A DNA stretch of 64,000 bases from Chloroflexota bacterium (GCA_023381565.1 JAMCRR010000151.1:48842-112841); one strand, 5' to 3'. Counted from the stretch's first letter, positions 43,001 to 51,462 are shown. Translations and numbers: made by a program. The notes: a model not told the origin generated them from the letters alone.

Positions 43001-44279
43001 GGTTAGCCTGACCTGGGAGGCGGTCGGCGAAGCCTCCGGCTATAACCTGTACCGCAGTCCCTTGAGCGGCGGTGGCTGGGTCAGGGCTAATCCAGATCTC
43101 CTCACCGGCACCACCTTTACCGATACGAGCCTGCGCAACGGGCAGGTGTATTACTATGTGGTTACTGCTGTAGACAGCGCCGGAAACGAGAGCGCTTTTT
43201 CGAATGAAGACAGCGGCCTTCCGCATTACATTATCGGTTGGGCTAATCTCCAATGGCCGCCGAGTATGACGCATACCCTTAGCGCCAGCACACGGACTGA
43301 AAACGCCTATGGCCAGGTCTGGATTGACGACGCGACCAGCCAACCAGGGGCAACGCCCAGCCTCACTGCCCAGCTTGGCTTCGGGCCTGCAGGCAGCAAC
43401 CCGGTGGGCAGTCCAGATTGGATCTGGATCACCGCACAGTTCAACGTGGATGCTGGAAATAATGACGAGTTTATGGCCAGCATGCTGCCTGAAGCGGCCG
43501 GTGATTACGACTACCTATTCCGCTACACCACCACTGGTGGGCGCGACTGGCTCTACGCCGATCTGAACGGGCCGATTCCGGAAGGAGCGTTTCCGCTGAA
43601 CCCCGGGAAATTGACGGTTTCTCCCAGTAGCGATACCACTCCACCGGCTGTCCCGGCGAATCTTCATCTTGTTTCCGCCTCTCCATCGGCCATCGACCTT
43701 GCCTGGGATCCCGTTATAGGCGATCCATCGCTTTACGGTTATGAGGTTCTGCGCAGCGACACGATGGGCGGGTCGTACGACCAGATCGGGCGCGTTACAA
43801 ATGTCAGCTTCACAGACCTCAATGTCGTCGAGGGGGGCGTCTATTACTACGTCGTGCGCGCCCTGGACGATGCTTTCAATCGTTCGGGGTATTCGAACGA
43901 GATCATGGCAATTGCAGAAGCGCGCACCAATAGCGTGATCTTCAACGTCACCGTTCCGGCGACCACCGATGGGACCGGGCGCTCAGTATATATTGCCGGC
44001 ACCCTCGACCGGCTCGATGGAGGCTTGCCGCAATGGGATCCGGCCGGGGTGGTCATGGCCCGCCTGGATGCCACCCATTGGAGCATCACGCTGACCGGGA
44101 AGGAAAACACATCCATAGAATATAAGTATGTGCTCGGAGACTGGAACTACGTTGAGAAGGATGCTGCTTGCGGCGAGATATCCAACCGGACCCTGACCCT
44201 CAGCTACGGGGCTGCCGGCACGCAAATCGTCAGCGATACGGTGCTGAACTGGCGAAACGTTTCGCCCTGTACGAATTAA
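40089..44279 (+). CDS. Secreted multidomain amylopullulanase / neopullulanase-type alpha-amylase (GH13)
   Basis: The 1396-residue protein has a signal peptide (KKSRKLISCIGILVLLITSF, cut near 35). Two tandem X25/pullulanase-type domains follow (about 43-135 and 143-240: GSLQSELGC, GSFQSEIGC, AALNEDW). Then a GH13 N-domain and the TIM barrel (395-860) with DGVFNHM, GWRLDVMGD (nucleophile), DIIIGELW (acid/base) and LLGTHDTAR. After a beta-sandwich come an FN3 domain, a starch-binding-like domain (1050-1170), a second FN3 and a C-terminal CBM20-like domain. It hydrolyses starch, glycogen or pullulan outside the cell. There is no surface anchor, so it may be released. Confidence 0.93.
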   Translation: MDIKKSRKLISCIGILVLLITSFMSPAAIPPVSANTPDPTAVTIAGSLQSELGCAEDWLENCADTHLTYDDTDDVWQGIFDVPAGAWEYKAALNDSWTENYGANALQNGANIALSIAAPASVKFYYDHKTHWVTDNQNSIIASVPGSFQSEIGCPDDWDPACLRSWLEDPDGDGIYVFTTSAIPEGSYEAKAALNEDWLVNYGAEGVQNGPNIPFTVTIGYSPVTFSYDASTHLLTITTTTHAQDNNVEWDGLHHDSRDTLYRTPGGAVPAGTPVAIRFRTFHNDVTGVKMRLYDINAGAQQILDMTLAASDVSCYQAGLENDSCDFWSIVLPNDNPNNLWYRFIITDGTKTVYYADNTPALDGGLGSPSDTVIDNSYALMVYDPGFAAPDWARNAVIYQIFPDRFRSGRANNDPETGDPRYDDPVLKLPWGTLPEGYCLNYAGATAATCPWRFYPGRTGLESPLGRDYMGGDLKGVDQNLDYLVSLGVNTLYFNPIFDSGSNHGYDTQDYYKIDPYFGTQKDWENLVKHANQLGVRIILDGVFNHMSSDSPFFDRYHHYDTVGACESIDSPYRSWFTFHDVTAGDGTCVDSLGNPDSAKYDDWFGFDSIPVLNKSNPQVEDYFVTGANNVSTFWLDQGASGWRLDVMGDSSFPANYWSDFRQVVKADNPDDIIIGELWQKDSTLLRFLRGDRADTTMNYRLRDAVLGLLAPQVFDSKGFADSGRQLLPSEFAARIASVREDYPDAAFYSLMNLLGTHDTARILWVLTPGAENTADKEQNLENLAEGKQRQMIASLIQFSMPGAPTIYYGDEVGMTGASDPDDRRTYPWADKGGSPDTALLSHYQMLAALRGQNNVLIDGDLQILLADDPAGVVAYGRKTNSQAAVVIVNISSEPRIVNIPVAGYLPDGINLSELYGVGNSGALSVQVASGSLEVSLNPQSAWLLATGASVDLQPPGSPTGLQVTGEGDSQVSLTWEAVGEASGYNLYRSPLSGGGWVRANPDLLTGTTFTDTSLRNGQVYYYVVTAVDSAGNESAFSNEDSGLPHYIIGWANLQWPPSMTHTLSASTRTENAYGQVWIDDATSQPGATPSLTAQLGFGPAGSNPVGSPDWIWITAQFNVDAGNNDEFMASMLPEAAGDYDYLFRYTTTGGRDWLYADLNGPIPEGAFPLNPGKLTVSPSSDTTPPAVPANLHLVSASPSAIDLAWDPVIGDPSLYGYEVLRSDTMGGSYDQIGRVTNVSFTDLNVVEGGVYYYVVRALDDAFNRSGYSNEIMAIAEARTNSVIFNVTVPATTDGTGRSVYIAGTLDRLDGGLPQWDPAGVVMARLDATHWSITLTGKENTSIEYKYVLGDWNYVEKDAACGEISNRTLTLSYGAAGTQIVSDTVLNWRNVSPCTN

Positions 44280-44307
44280 TCCAATACGGAGCTTGGTTTT
44301 ACAGTTG

Positions 44308-44345
44308 TGCCGGCCGCCAGGGAACGTCGCCCTGGTTGGCCGGCA
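44308..44345. terminator. Strong bidirectional terminator between convergent genes
   Basis: A stem of about 15 bp with one bulge and one wobble pair (TGCCGGCC...CCAGGG against CCCTGG...GGCCGGCA) has a short AACGTCG loop. It lies between the plus-strand amylopullulanase and the minus-strand DsbA-like gene, so it can serve both. No long T-run is present on either side. Confidence 0.6.
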
Positions 44346-44366
44346 TTCGCGCCTGTATGGCTTTTC

Positions 44367-45299
44367 CTACCAGTACCACAATCCTCTCAGCTTAATGGCA
44401 TATACGCGATAGGGCTTTGGTCCAATTAAAGGATCGCCGTTGATAAACACGGTAGGCGTCCCGTAAAAATTCGTCTTCAGGATCTGATCAAGCTGCTGCG
44501 TAACGGTAGCCTGGGTTTGGGGATCCGAGGCGCAGAACCCGATTGCTTTAGAGTCCATTCCCAAACCGGTAAGGGTTTCCTCTATGAAGCTCACATCCTC
44601 GAGCTTCGCTTTATCGGCGGCGAAGAGCGTATCGTTAAACTGCCAGTACTTCCCTGGATCCTGCTTCGCCACGCAAAACCCAACTCTGGAAAGGTAATCG
44701 GTCTTCTCTTTGACCGGATAATCCAGGTAAATGAAGCTGGCTTTACTTTTGTCAACCAGCTCGCGCACCAGCGGGTAAGCTTTGCGGGTATAGTCGCAGC
44801 CGTACGAACCGATCATGACGATGGTGTCTTTAGAATTGCTGTTCATGATCGGGAAATCTGTCAGGTTTACACCACTCAGGGTGAGGTCTGCCGCCGTCGT
44901 CGGTTTGACTTTGCAGGTTTCGTCTATCCCGGAGATCTGATTGCTGCTCCCCTGGGGGTCCAAGACGCAAAAAGCAGTCTGGTTCAAACCGTTGCAGCTG
45001 CCTGTGACGTAAAACAGGTAACTTGAGCGCACTGCGTAGATGCTGCTGGCGAACATGAGGATAAAAAATGTCCAGGATAGCAGCTCGAAGTGACTATTGA
45101 TCAAGCGTGCTGCGTTCTCTGAGCGGGTGATCACGCTGCCCAGGATGCGCGCTTTCATCTTTTCGTCGAATCCGGTATTGCAGGGCCGCAGAGTAACCCT
45201 TCTGAGCACGCAATCCAGCGCCTCTTTCGCCAGCGATCGGTTGGTGGCGCTGAAGATCCCCAGGATAGAAAGGATGACAAAGGCGACGATGCAGAACAT
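44367..45299 (-). CDS. Membrane-anchored DsbA/thioredoxin-fold protein with a CxxT site
   Basis: Of the 310 residues, about 1-90 hold two hydrophobic segments (CIVAFVILSILGIFSA and SWTFFILMFASSIYAV). The rest is an extracytoplasmic thioredoxin-fold domain (IVMIGSYGCDYTRKAYPLVR) ending with the cis-Pro loop region NFYGTPTVFINGDPLIGPKP. The canonical CxxC is CDYT here, so only one catalytic Cys is left. It may act as an isomerase, a disulfide reductase using a partner, or a binding domain. It lies 6 bases after the cysteine desulfurase gene, in one transcript. Confidence 0.75.
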   Translation of the reverse strand: MFCIVAFVILSILGIFSATNRSLAKEALDCVLRRVTLRPCNTGFDEKMKARILGSVITRSENAARLINSHFELLSWTFFILMFASSIYAVRSSYLFYVTGSCNGLNQTAFCVLDPQGSSNQISGIDETCKVKPTTAADLTLSGVNLTDFPIMNSNSKDTIVMIGSYGCDYTRKAYPLVRELVDKSKASFIYLDYPVKEKTDYLSRVGFCVAKQDPGKYWQFNDTLFAADKAKLEDVSFIEETLTGLGMDSKAIGFCASDPQTQATVTQQLDQILKTNFYGTPTVFINGDPLIGPKPYRVYAIKLRGLWYW

Positions 45300-45305
45300 A
45301 GGATT

Positions 45306-46517
45306 TCAGAGAACCTTTCGGATTTTTTGCAGGCTGGTGACAAAGAGGGTGGCTTCCTCGATTGTGTTGTAGAAATAGACCGAAGCCCGGACGGAGCCTT
45401 TGATTTGGTGGGCGTTAAACCAGGAATGCACGCAGTGCTGCCCGGAGCGTACGGCAATATTCGCCATCTGATCCAGCATCAGGGCAATACGGTGCGAATC
45501 GATACCCTCTATATAAAACGATACGATTCCGCCCCTCAATTTCGGATCTGCCGGGCCGATGATCTTTAGTTGCGGCAAATTCCGAATTCCCGAGGTGATA
45601 CACTCGTTGAGCAGCAGTTCCTGTTTTTGGATGGCATTCCAGCCGACATTCTGCAGGTATTGAAAGGCGGCGCCCAGCCCGATGATCCCGGCATAATCCT
45701 GCAGACCGGCTTCGAATTTCTCGGGCGGGGGAAGGTATTCGCAAGAATCATAAGTAGAGGAGGCAACCGTATCGCCGCCGACCAGGAAGGGATCCAGCTG
45801 GTCGAGAAGCGCATATTTACCGTACAGGATGCCGGTACCGGAAGGCCCGAGCATCTTATGCCCGGACAGCGCCAGGAAATCGACCCCCAACGCTTTGACG
45901 TCGATCTTGTAGTGCGGAGCTGCCTGGGCGGCGTCGAGCAACACCAGCGATCCATTCTGGTGGGCTTTTTTGACAACCTCGGCGGCGGGCAGGCTGGTAC
46001 CATCCAGATTGGAGGTAGATCCTAAAGAGACCAGCCTGACTTTATTGTCCAGGCATTTCTCATACGCTTCGAGATCAAATGTGTTATCTGGGTGGGAGGG
46101 AATCACTCTGATGGCAATCCCCTTCTTTCGGGAGAGAACCTGCCAGGGGATCAGGTTGGAGTTATGCTCCTTATCTGAAAGGAGCACGACATCGTCTTTC
46201 TGAAGGTTGAGGGAGTTGGCAACCAGGTTGATGCCTTCAGTGGTATTCCGGGTGAAGACGATCTCTTCTTTCCTTCCGGCATTGAGGAATTTGGCCGCGG
46301 CGCTGCGAGATTGATCGCAGCTGCGGGTGACTTCGGCGGCCAGGCGGTGCATGCTGCGCCCGCTGCAGGCTGAAGATTGCGCGTAGTATTGATTTATGGC
46401 TTCGATCACTGATGAAGGTCGCAAGCTCTGGCAGGCATTATCGAGATACGTGATCGTCTTCTGCCCCGCGCCGTTGTGCAGGAGGGGGAAATCGCGGCGG
46501 ATTTTTTGGATATCCAT
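45306..46517 (-). CDS. Class V aminotransferase, SufS-like cysteine desulfurase
   Basis: The 403-residue protein is a PLP enzyme of the SufS/Csd type: NTTEGINLVANSL, LVLLDAAQAAPHYKIDVKAL, the PLP lysine in FLALSGHKMLGPSGTGILYGK-like context, and a catalytic-Cys region VRSGQHCVHSW. It converts cysteine to alanine and passes the sulfur on as a persulfide. The partner encoded next is a DsbA-like protein rather than SufE/SufU. A distant role supplying TusA is possible but not shown. Confidence 0.85.
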   Translation of the reverse strand: MDIQKIRRDFPLLHNGAGQKTITYLDNACQSLRPSSVIEAINQYYAQSSACSGRSMHRLAAEVTRSCDQSRSAAAKFLNAGRKEEIVFTRNTTEGINLVANSLNLQKDDVVLLSDKEHNSNLIPWQVLSRKKGIAIRVIPSHPDNTFDLEAYEKCLDNKVRLVSLGSTSNLDGTSLPAAEVVKKAHQNGSLVLLDAAQAAPHYKIDVKALGVDFLALSGHKMLGPSGTGILYGKYALLDQLDPFLVGGDTVASSTYDSCEYLPPPEKFEAGLQDYAGIIGLGAAFQYLQNVGWNAIQKQELLLNECITSGIRNLPQLKIIGPADPKLRGGIVSFYIEGIDSHRIALMLDQMANIAVRSGQHCVHSWFNAHQIKGSVRASVYFYNTIEEATLFVTSLQKIRKVL

Positions 46518-46882
46518 GGTATGCGCCTGGCGTCCTTTATGGATGATCGGTCATGGTGGGTGAGAGGTTGATTTTGCCGGTCATTAATCAAGTGATGAGG
46601 AATGATTGAAGCAAAGCGATTTTATCATGCTGGGAATCATCCAGGTTGGTTGCTGCCCCCATTGTAGTCCAATACGAGTAAGAATTGTGTCATTCTAAGA
46701 CTCATTGTGACAAATATTACTATATTAATATGATTAACGATTTTCGGAGCAGCGCCTCACCTACCTGAGAACCTGCTCTCGAGGCTGGACCCACCCAAGG
46801 GATAATGAATCCAATGATCTGATTAGGAGAATTGATTAATGCGTGCTGGGGTATTTGAAAATAGCGCGCGAAGAGCTTCCGC
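46518..46882. other. Intergenic region without a recognised gene
   Basis: This 365-base stretch lies between the 5' end of the desulfurase gene and the 3' end of the DUF47 gene. The part from 46690 to 46760 is unusually A/T-rich and may hold a minus-strand promoter for the desulfurase, but no -35/-10 pair is convincing. No open frame of protein-like composition was seen. Confidence 0.4.
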
Positions 46883-47638
46883 TCAGGCTTTCTTGACCAC
46901 GATATCGGCGATCACGTTGGCGGCTTCATCACCGCGATCGGCGGCGTTTGACAGATGCCGGTAGATTTCGCGGTATTTCAGCATCTTGACCACATGCTTG
47001 ATATCTTCAGCTCCGCTGAACAAGTCGGCCAGCGCTTCACGGTAGACATCCTCGACGCGGTTTTCCAGGGCTTTGGCGCGCTGGGCATGCTCATTGGCTA
47101 CACCAGGATATTTCTCGAGACGGTCCACTGCCTGAAGGAGCTCAAAGGCTGCGTCGCGCAGCAGGTTAGCCATACGGATCATGAAAGGCGTTGGCTTGAC
47201 CTTGAGCACTTCCATCTCGGTCATGGTGCTGTAGGCGTAATCGAGCACGTCGTCGATGGTGCGCGAAAGCTCGAAGATATCCTCGCGATCGAAAGGCGTG
47301 ATAAAGGTCTTGTTCAGCTCGAAGATCAGGATGCGCCGGGCTTCATCGGCGTCGTTCTCAGCGCGAGTCAGGCGTCTGGCGTTTTCCGGTGTTTGGCCGC
47401 CCAGGTATACAACGAGCGCTTCCATCCCCTCCAGGGTGAGAGCAGCCTGTCCGTGGATCATCTGGATGAAGATGTTCTGACGCCGCTTGAACAGCTTGCG
47501 GAAGAAAGACTCTTTTATCACAGGCTGAGGGGAGGTTGTTTCGATTACCGCGGGCTCTGCAGGAAGGGCATCTGCCTGCGCCTTGCGCTTGCCTACTTTG
47601 CGTTTCAAGTTTTGTGCAGTTTCATCTACCATCGACAT
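46883..47638 (-). CDS. DUF47/PhoU-like phosphate transport regulator
   Basis: The 251-residue helical protein has a Lys-rich N-terminal extension (residues about 1-35), then the DUF47 core: RRQNIFIQMIHGQAALTLEG, ENDADEARRILIFELNKTFI, TPFDREDIFELSRTIDDVLD and KYREIYRHLSNAADRGDEAA. The two bundles carry E/DxxxD metal motifs, as in PhoU-like proteins that control the low-affinity PiT phosphate transporter. No PiT gene is adjacent, so the gene is an orphan here. The charged extension is unusual. Confidence 0.85.
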   Translation of the reverse strand: MSMVDETAQNLKRKVGKRKAQADALPAEPAVIETTSPQPVIKESFFRKLFKRRQNIFIQMIHGQAALTLEGMEALVVYLGGQTPENARRLTRAENDADEARRILIFELNKTFITPFDREDIFELSRTIDDVLDYAYSTMTEMEVLKVKPTPFMIRMANLLRDAAFELLQAVDRLEKYPGVANEHAQRAKALENRVEDVYREALADLFSGAEDIKHVVKMLKYREIYRHLSNAADRGDEAANVIADIVVKKA

Positions 47639-47995
47639 ACCGCATTCCTCTTTTTATCCTGGTATCGTCCCAGCGCCCGTTTGGGAAAACATGAGCGAAG
47701 GGCGACCTTCTTCCACGTGGAATATCCGTGGGGTGAGGTGCGAAACCAGATGGATGAAGCAGACTTCACCTATTCTGGGGGTGGAGGGAGGTAACACGCC
47801 CCAAGCACCATATAGTTGTGCGGGCTTGCCTCCGTTATTGCATTAGTGTCTTGTAACTCTGCACAAGACAATTAGATGCTGGACCCGAACGATCCTGTCT
47901 TAATCCTACCGGCCGAACTTGACGGTAATGAGGAGAGCATTATGGATAATTATACCCAACAAGAAACGATTCGGTTGAATCTCACTTGCAGGTTG
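47639..47995. other. Intergenic region with one small hairpin
   Basis: Between the DUF47 start and the HAAS-domain gene end, I see only a 7-bp inverted repeat GTCTTGT/ACAAGAC at about 47849-47870, which could be a weak terminator. No credible gene was found in this 357-base stretch. Confidence 0.35.
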
Positions 47996-49027
47996 TTATC
48001 GTGTGAACCCTGCTATCTGAAGCCGTTCGTACAGCAGCAACCGGTAAAGGTGTTGCCCGAGCTTGACCACATTCACGGCGATGGCGATCCCCATGCCGAT
48101 GCGCACCCCAGTGGCTAACGCCTGACCGGCAGTGAGCACCACCTGGGGATTGGAGATATTCCAGCCAAGGTTGGCAAGCGCCTGGGGATCGAGGGCGACG
48201 ATGGAAGGGCCGCTAATCATCAAGGACAGCAAAATGATAGAGAACCCGTGCAGAACGATGGCTGCGATCCGGGTGGCGGTTTCCCAATACCCTCGGGCCA
48301 CCAGGGTGACATCATAACCGGCTTGCAGTGCCCACAGCACAGTCAGCCAGGGCAAGTATTGGAAAAATGCGACTGTGAGAACGGTGGCGGTAACCCAATG
48401 ACCGTCGCGGAAGGCGTTGAAGCCAATCAGCTGCGGGTAGAGGTTGAACAGCGCGATAGCGATCAGGCTGAAAATGGCGTCGACGATTAAATCGCCATAC
48501 TTGACTCGTTTCGGATCCGGTCCCGGCTTCATCTTGCGCGGGTCCCATTCTTTGCTACGCAGGCGGGTTTCTAGCTGAGGCGTGGCGTATTGCAGGACGA
48601 CGAAGATGACCACGATAATCCCCACGGCGTGGAAGAGGGCGTCGAATACGCCTCCCACCACATTGGCGATCATCTCCCCGGCACCGACTGCCGTTTGAGC
48701 GGTTTGCCCGAGGGAGATACCCAGGCTCAGGGCGGTCAAGATAACGACAATGGGCAGGACGATCTGCAGGGTGGTGATGAAATAGGGGAAGAGGTTCGGT
48801 CCGATCAGGTAGCGCGGAGGCAGGTAAGAGGCAGCTATTTTTTCCGGCGGGCCAAGCTTCTTCAGCACCTCTACGACCATTTCGTCGTCGGGTGCTTTGC
48901 CCTGCTGGCGGGATCGGTCTTCCAATGTATCTTCGATCAGCGAACGGATTTCTTGTTGGATATCTGTGCGCACCTTTTCAGGCAGGTGCCGGCCGACTTC
49001 CTGGATATACAGGTCGATGAGCTGCAT
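47996..49027 (-). CDS. HAAS-domain (permease prefix) integral membrane protein
   Basis: The 343-residue protein begins MQLIDLYIQEVGRHLPEKVR and DIQQEIRSLIEDTLEDR, then the LGPPEKIAASYLPPRYLIGP segment, a HAAS (four-helix signalling) domain usually paired with PadR regulators. About six membrane helices follow. It is 4 bases after the PadR gene. The role in the family is sensing or membrane signalling that feeds back on PadR. It has no known enzymatic motif. Confidence 0.83.
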   Translation of the reverse strand: MQLIDLYIQEVGRHLPEKVRTDIQQEIRSLIEDTLEDRSRQQGKAPDDEMVVEVLKKLGPPEKIAASYLPPRYLIGPNLFPYFITTLQIVLPIVVILTALSLGISLGQTAQTAVGAGEMIANVVGGVFDALFHAVGIIVVIFVVLQYATPQLETRLRSKEWDPRKMKPGPDPKRVKYGDLIVDAIFSLIAIALFNLYPQLIGFNAFRDGHWVTATVLTVAFFQYLPWLTVLWALQAGYDVTLVARGYWETATRIAAIVLHGFSIILLSLMISGPSIVALDPQALANLGWNISNPQVVLTAGQALATGVRIGMGIAIAVNVVKLGQHLYRLLLYERLQIAGFTR

Positions 49028-49031
49028 TTTC

Positions 49032-49376
49032 TTACTTCCTTTCTTGTTCTGAAAGCAAGGTGTCCATCGTCGCTACGATCTGAGACCACTCTTGCTGCAA
49101 GCTGTGGAGAACCTGGCGCCCGTGCGGGCTGATGACGTAGTAGCGGCGTGGCCGTGAATCCTCCAGGCGCCACTTCGACTCGAGCAGATCTTGCGATTCG
49201 AGCCGCCGTAGCAGCGGGTAAAGGGTGCCCTGGTCGATGTTCAGCCCCTGGTCTGCAAGCTGCTTCATGGCTGAATAACCGTACTGCTCTTCTTGAAGCT
49301 GGCTCAGGATCGCCAGAACGATGACGCCCCGCCGTAGTTCCTGTACGAGATTGTCGATATGTTGATCCTGTTCCAT
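49032..49376 (-). CDS. PadR-family transcriptional regulator
   Basis: The 114-residue protein has the winged helix of PadR: RRGVIVLAILSQLQEEQYGY, QGLNIDQGTLYPLLRRLESQ, and the wing KWRLEDSRPRRYYVISPHGR. PadR proteins are usually repressors that bind a palindrome at their own promoter. Such a perfect palindrome overlaps the promoter directly upstream (49396-49424). It is cotranscribed with the HAAS-domain protein, and binding is expected to be relieved by a ligand. Confidence 0.9.
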   Translation of the reverse strand: MEQDQHIDNLVQELRRGVIVLAILSQLQEEQYGYSAMKQLADQGLNIDQGTLYPLLRRLESQDLLESKWRLEDSRPRRYYVISPHGRQVLHSLQQEWSQIVATMDTLLSEQERK

Positions 49377-49395
49377 AACTTATATCCTTTTATAT

Positions 49396-49424
49396 ATTAT
49401 ACTGTGTAATACACAGTATGTCAA
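49396..49424 (-). promoter_or_regulatory. Consensus promoter with perfect operator palindrome in the spacer (padR)
   Basis: On the minus strand TTGACA (49424-49419), a 17-base spacer and TATAAT (49401-49396) match the sigma70 consensus exactly. The spacer is filled by a perfect palindrome, ATACTGTGTA-A-TACACAGTAT (49399-49419). PadR or a related regulator would block RNA polymerase there. The element lies 20 bases upstream of the padR start, whose ribosome site is AAAGGA. Of the divergent gap 49377-49691, the rest is unassigned. Confidence 0.8.
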
Positions 49425-49691
49425 GAGCCAAAATATTAAATGATATTCATCGGAAGTATTTATGCAGGGAAATTTCGAAGCTTCAACCCATTTGATTTCC
49501 CCCACGTGAATCCCCTAGTTGGGTGATGCCATCTCCCCCAACGATTGTCTATGATAGGTTTACAACACTGGAGCGGATGGTGTAACCCAAAAGGGCGCCT
49601 GAGGATTTGGCCAACCATCCGAATGGACCCACCGGTGAACCCACTCTTTTTTTGATCGTCTGGGCAGAGCCCGAGAAGGGAATTATTGGGA

Positions 49692-50522
49692 ATGGTTAGA
49701 AATTCAGCTCCCTCACTACAGGGTAGTCTAATTCCATTTTTTATCCTCACCTACACCATCACGTGGGGATTAGGTGCATTTGCCATTTTGTTGCCTGCAC
49801 AGTTCGAGGCAGTTTTTGGTGTGTTGACGGAGAACAGCCCGCTTTATTTCGTGGCTGTGGCTGCGCCAACCATCTCGGCGATCACACTGGCATTCTTGAA
49901 AGAAGGTTGGTCTGGGTTAGGAAGGCTATTTCGACGTATGATCCACTGGCGATTTGGAATCCAATGGTACGCATTGGTATTGGTAGTGGTTCCAATTCTC
50001 GGTTATCTGGTTAGCTTGGTGGTAGGTTCGGTAACGAAGATCGACCTCAGTGCTCCGTCACTCCTTTATCCGCTGCTACTCAAACTGTTGATATCAGGTC
50101 CTTTATGTGAAGAGCTAGGCTGGCGCGGATTCGCGCTTCCCAGATTGCTTAAGTGTTTTAACCCCTTAGCCGCCAGCCTGATACTCGGTGTGATCTGGGG
50201 AGTATGGCATCTGCCTTCATTCTTCCTCTCCGGATTCACACAAGCGACTCTCTCCCTTCCCATCTTTCTGATGAGCGCTCTATGCATTTCGATCCTGATG
50301 ACCTGGATCTTCCTGCATACCGGGGGAAGCGTTCTTATCGCCGTATTGTTTCATTACATGGTGAACTTCTCGTATTACATTCTGGGTGCTCCGCTCCCTG
50401 CATATATGCTGGTCTTGATGGCGGCTGCCATCCTGGTGCTAATGTTGGATAAGAAATTGGGCTGGTTTCGTCCCCTTACCCCTGATATTAGCCATGAGGT
50501 ACCCTCCTTCCTTACGAATTGA
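49692..50522 (+). CDS. CPBP intramembrane metalloprotease (CAAX/Abi family), second copy
   Basis: I use the ATG at 49692; a TTG at 49686 has a better-spaced AAGGGA site. The product has about seven membrane helices and the three family motifs: LCEELGWRGFALPRLLK (EExxxR), ILGVIWGVWHLPSFFL (the WHLP His), and LFHYMVNFSYYILG (second His). It is diverged from the copy at 32486. It may protect the envelope or process a peptide; the substrate is unknown. It is divergent from padR. Confidence 0.85.
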   Translation: MVRNSAPSLQGSLIPFFILTYTITWGLGAFAILLPAQFEAVFGVLTENSPLYFVAVAAPTISAITLAFLKEGWSGLGRLFRRMIHWRFGIQWYALVLVVVPILGYLVSLVVGSVTKIDLSAPSLLYPLLLKLLISGPLCEELGWRGFALPRLLKCFNPLAASLILGVIWGVWHLPSFFLSGFTQATLSLPIFLMSALCISILMTWIFLHTGGSVLIAVLFHYMVNFSYYILGAPLPAYMLVLMAAAILVLMLDKKLGWFRPLTPDISHEVPSFLTN

Positions 50523-50542
50523 ACCGCGGAAAAGGGATGAGT

Positions 50543-51103
50543 ATGTCAAATCAAATTCACCAATCCACGCTTAGAAAACGCCTACGCAACCGGGTGCGTT
50601 TTTTCAACCGGCGGTATTTCAACCCCTTTGCTTTAAATTTCGCCGGCAGGCCAAATAGCTTCTGGTCAGTCATCGTGCACTTCGGCCGCCACTCTGGGAA
50701 AGCCTATCTCACTCCAATTGTCACCGCATACAATAACAACAGTTTTGTCCTCCCTTTGCCCTATGGGCAGCGCGTAGACTGGCTCCAGAACGTGATGTCT
50801 TCCGGAAAATGCGGCTTGATTTACCAGGGCAGGGTATATCAAGCATCCCAACCGGAAATCATTCCGGTTGAAGAAGGCATTGGATGCTTCTCAAGTAGTG
50901 TCCAATCTCTCCTTCGCCGCTCGGATAACGAAGCATTTCTACGCCTTAACCAGGCCTGCGATGCGCCTAACAGTCCAGCCTTGTACCAATCTTTCACCAA
51001 AGCCTTCCCCCTCCTTCGTGGACAGGTGCTCCTGGTCGCGCTGGTGACCTTCGTATTGGTAATCGCTGGCCTGTTGTTGCGGCGCAGGCGGTCAACCGTT
51101 TGA
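50543..51103 (+). CDS. Nitroreductase/deazaflavin-dependent oxidoreductase with C-terminal anchor
   Basis: ATG 50543 or 50537 starts a 186-residue protein of the split-barrel DDN-like family: FNPFALNFAGRPNSFWSVIVHFGRHSGKAYLTPI-type core (GRHSGKAYLTPIV), the LPLPYGQRVDWLQNVMSSGK loop and the C-terminal helix LLVALVTFVLVIAGLLLR with an RRRR tail. The tail anchors it to the membrane, facing the cytosol. It starts 20 bases after the CPBP gene. It is a diverged paralogue of 37936-38379. Confidence 0.8.
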   Translation: MSNQIHQSTLRKRLRNRVRFFNRRYFNPFALNFAGRPNSFWSVIVHFGRHSGKAYLTPIVTAYNNNSFVLPLPYGQRVDWLQNVMSSGKCGLIYQGRVYQASQPEIIPVEEGIGCFSSSVQSLLRRSDNEAFLRLNQACDAPNSPALYQSFTKAFPLLRGQVLLVALVTFVLVIAGLLLRRRRSTV

Positions 51104-51224
51104 GATAATCTTTGGAGACATCCCATGGATGCTCATCGAAAAAAATTTCCCTGGTTATACCTGCTGCATATAAGATGGAAGAGCATATTTACCGGTAATA
51201 GGGAAGAATGGAAGGAGTCAGGAG

Positions 51225-51407
51225 ATGGAACCCAAGTATCGAGTTCACCGTTTTGATCTTAGAATGACCAAAGACCAGAGCAGGTTAGAGGAATTTCTAA
51301 ATAGTCTGAGAGGCGAGGTCATCGCTATCATCCCGAACGTTACGATTGTCCCCTTTACCTATGCTTCTCGGATAGACTTTCTGTTCATCATAGAAAAAGT
51401 CAGCTGA
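51225..51407 (+). CDS. Small conserved-looking protein of 60 aa
   Basis: The 60-residue protein starts at ATG 51225 behind an AAGGAGTCAGGAG ribosome site. It is MEPKYRVHRFDLRMTKDQSR at the start, with a helix, LEEFLNSLRGEVIAIIPNV, and a short strand end, TYASRIDFLFIIEKVS. Codon use and ribosome site argue for a real gene. I do not recognise the family; the strand-helix-strand pattern suggests a small ferredoxin-like fold. No motif of a toxin or regulator is visible. Confidence 0.6.
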   Translation: MEPKYRVHRFDLRMTKDQSRLEEFLNSLRGEVIAIIPNVTIVPFTYASRIDFLFIIEKVS

Positions 51408-51462
51408 AATCCAAAGACGAAACGCGGTCTGGTAACTCAGCATTGCGGGTTGGGTGCAATTG

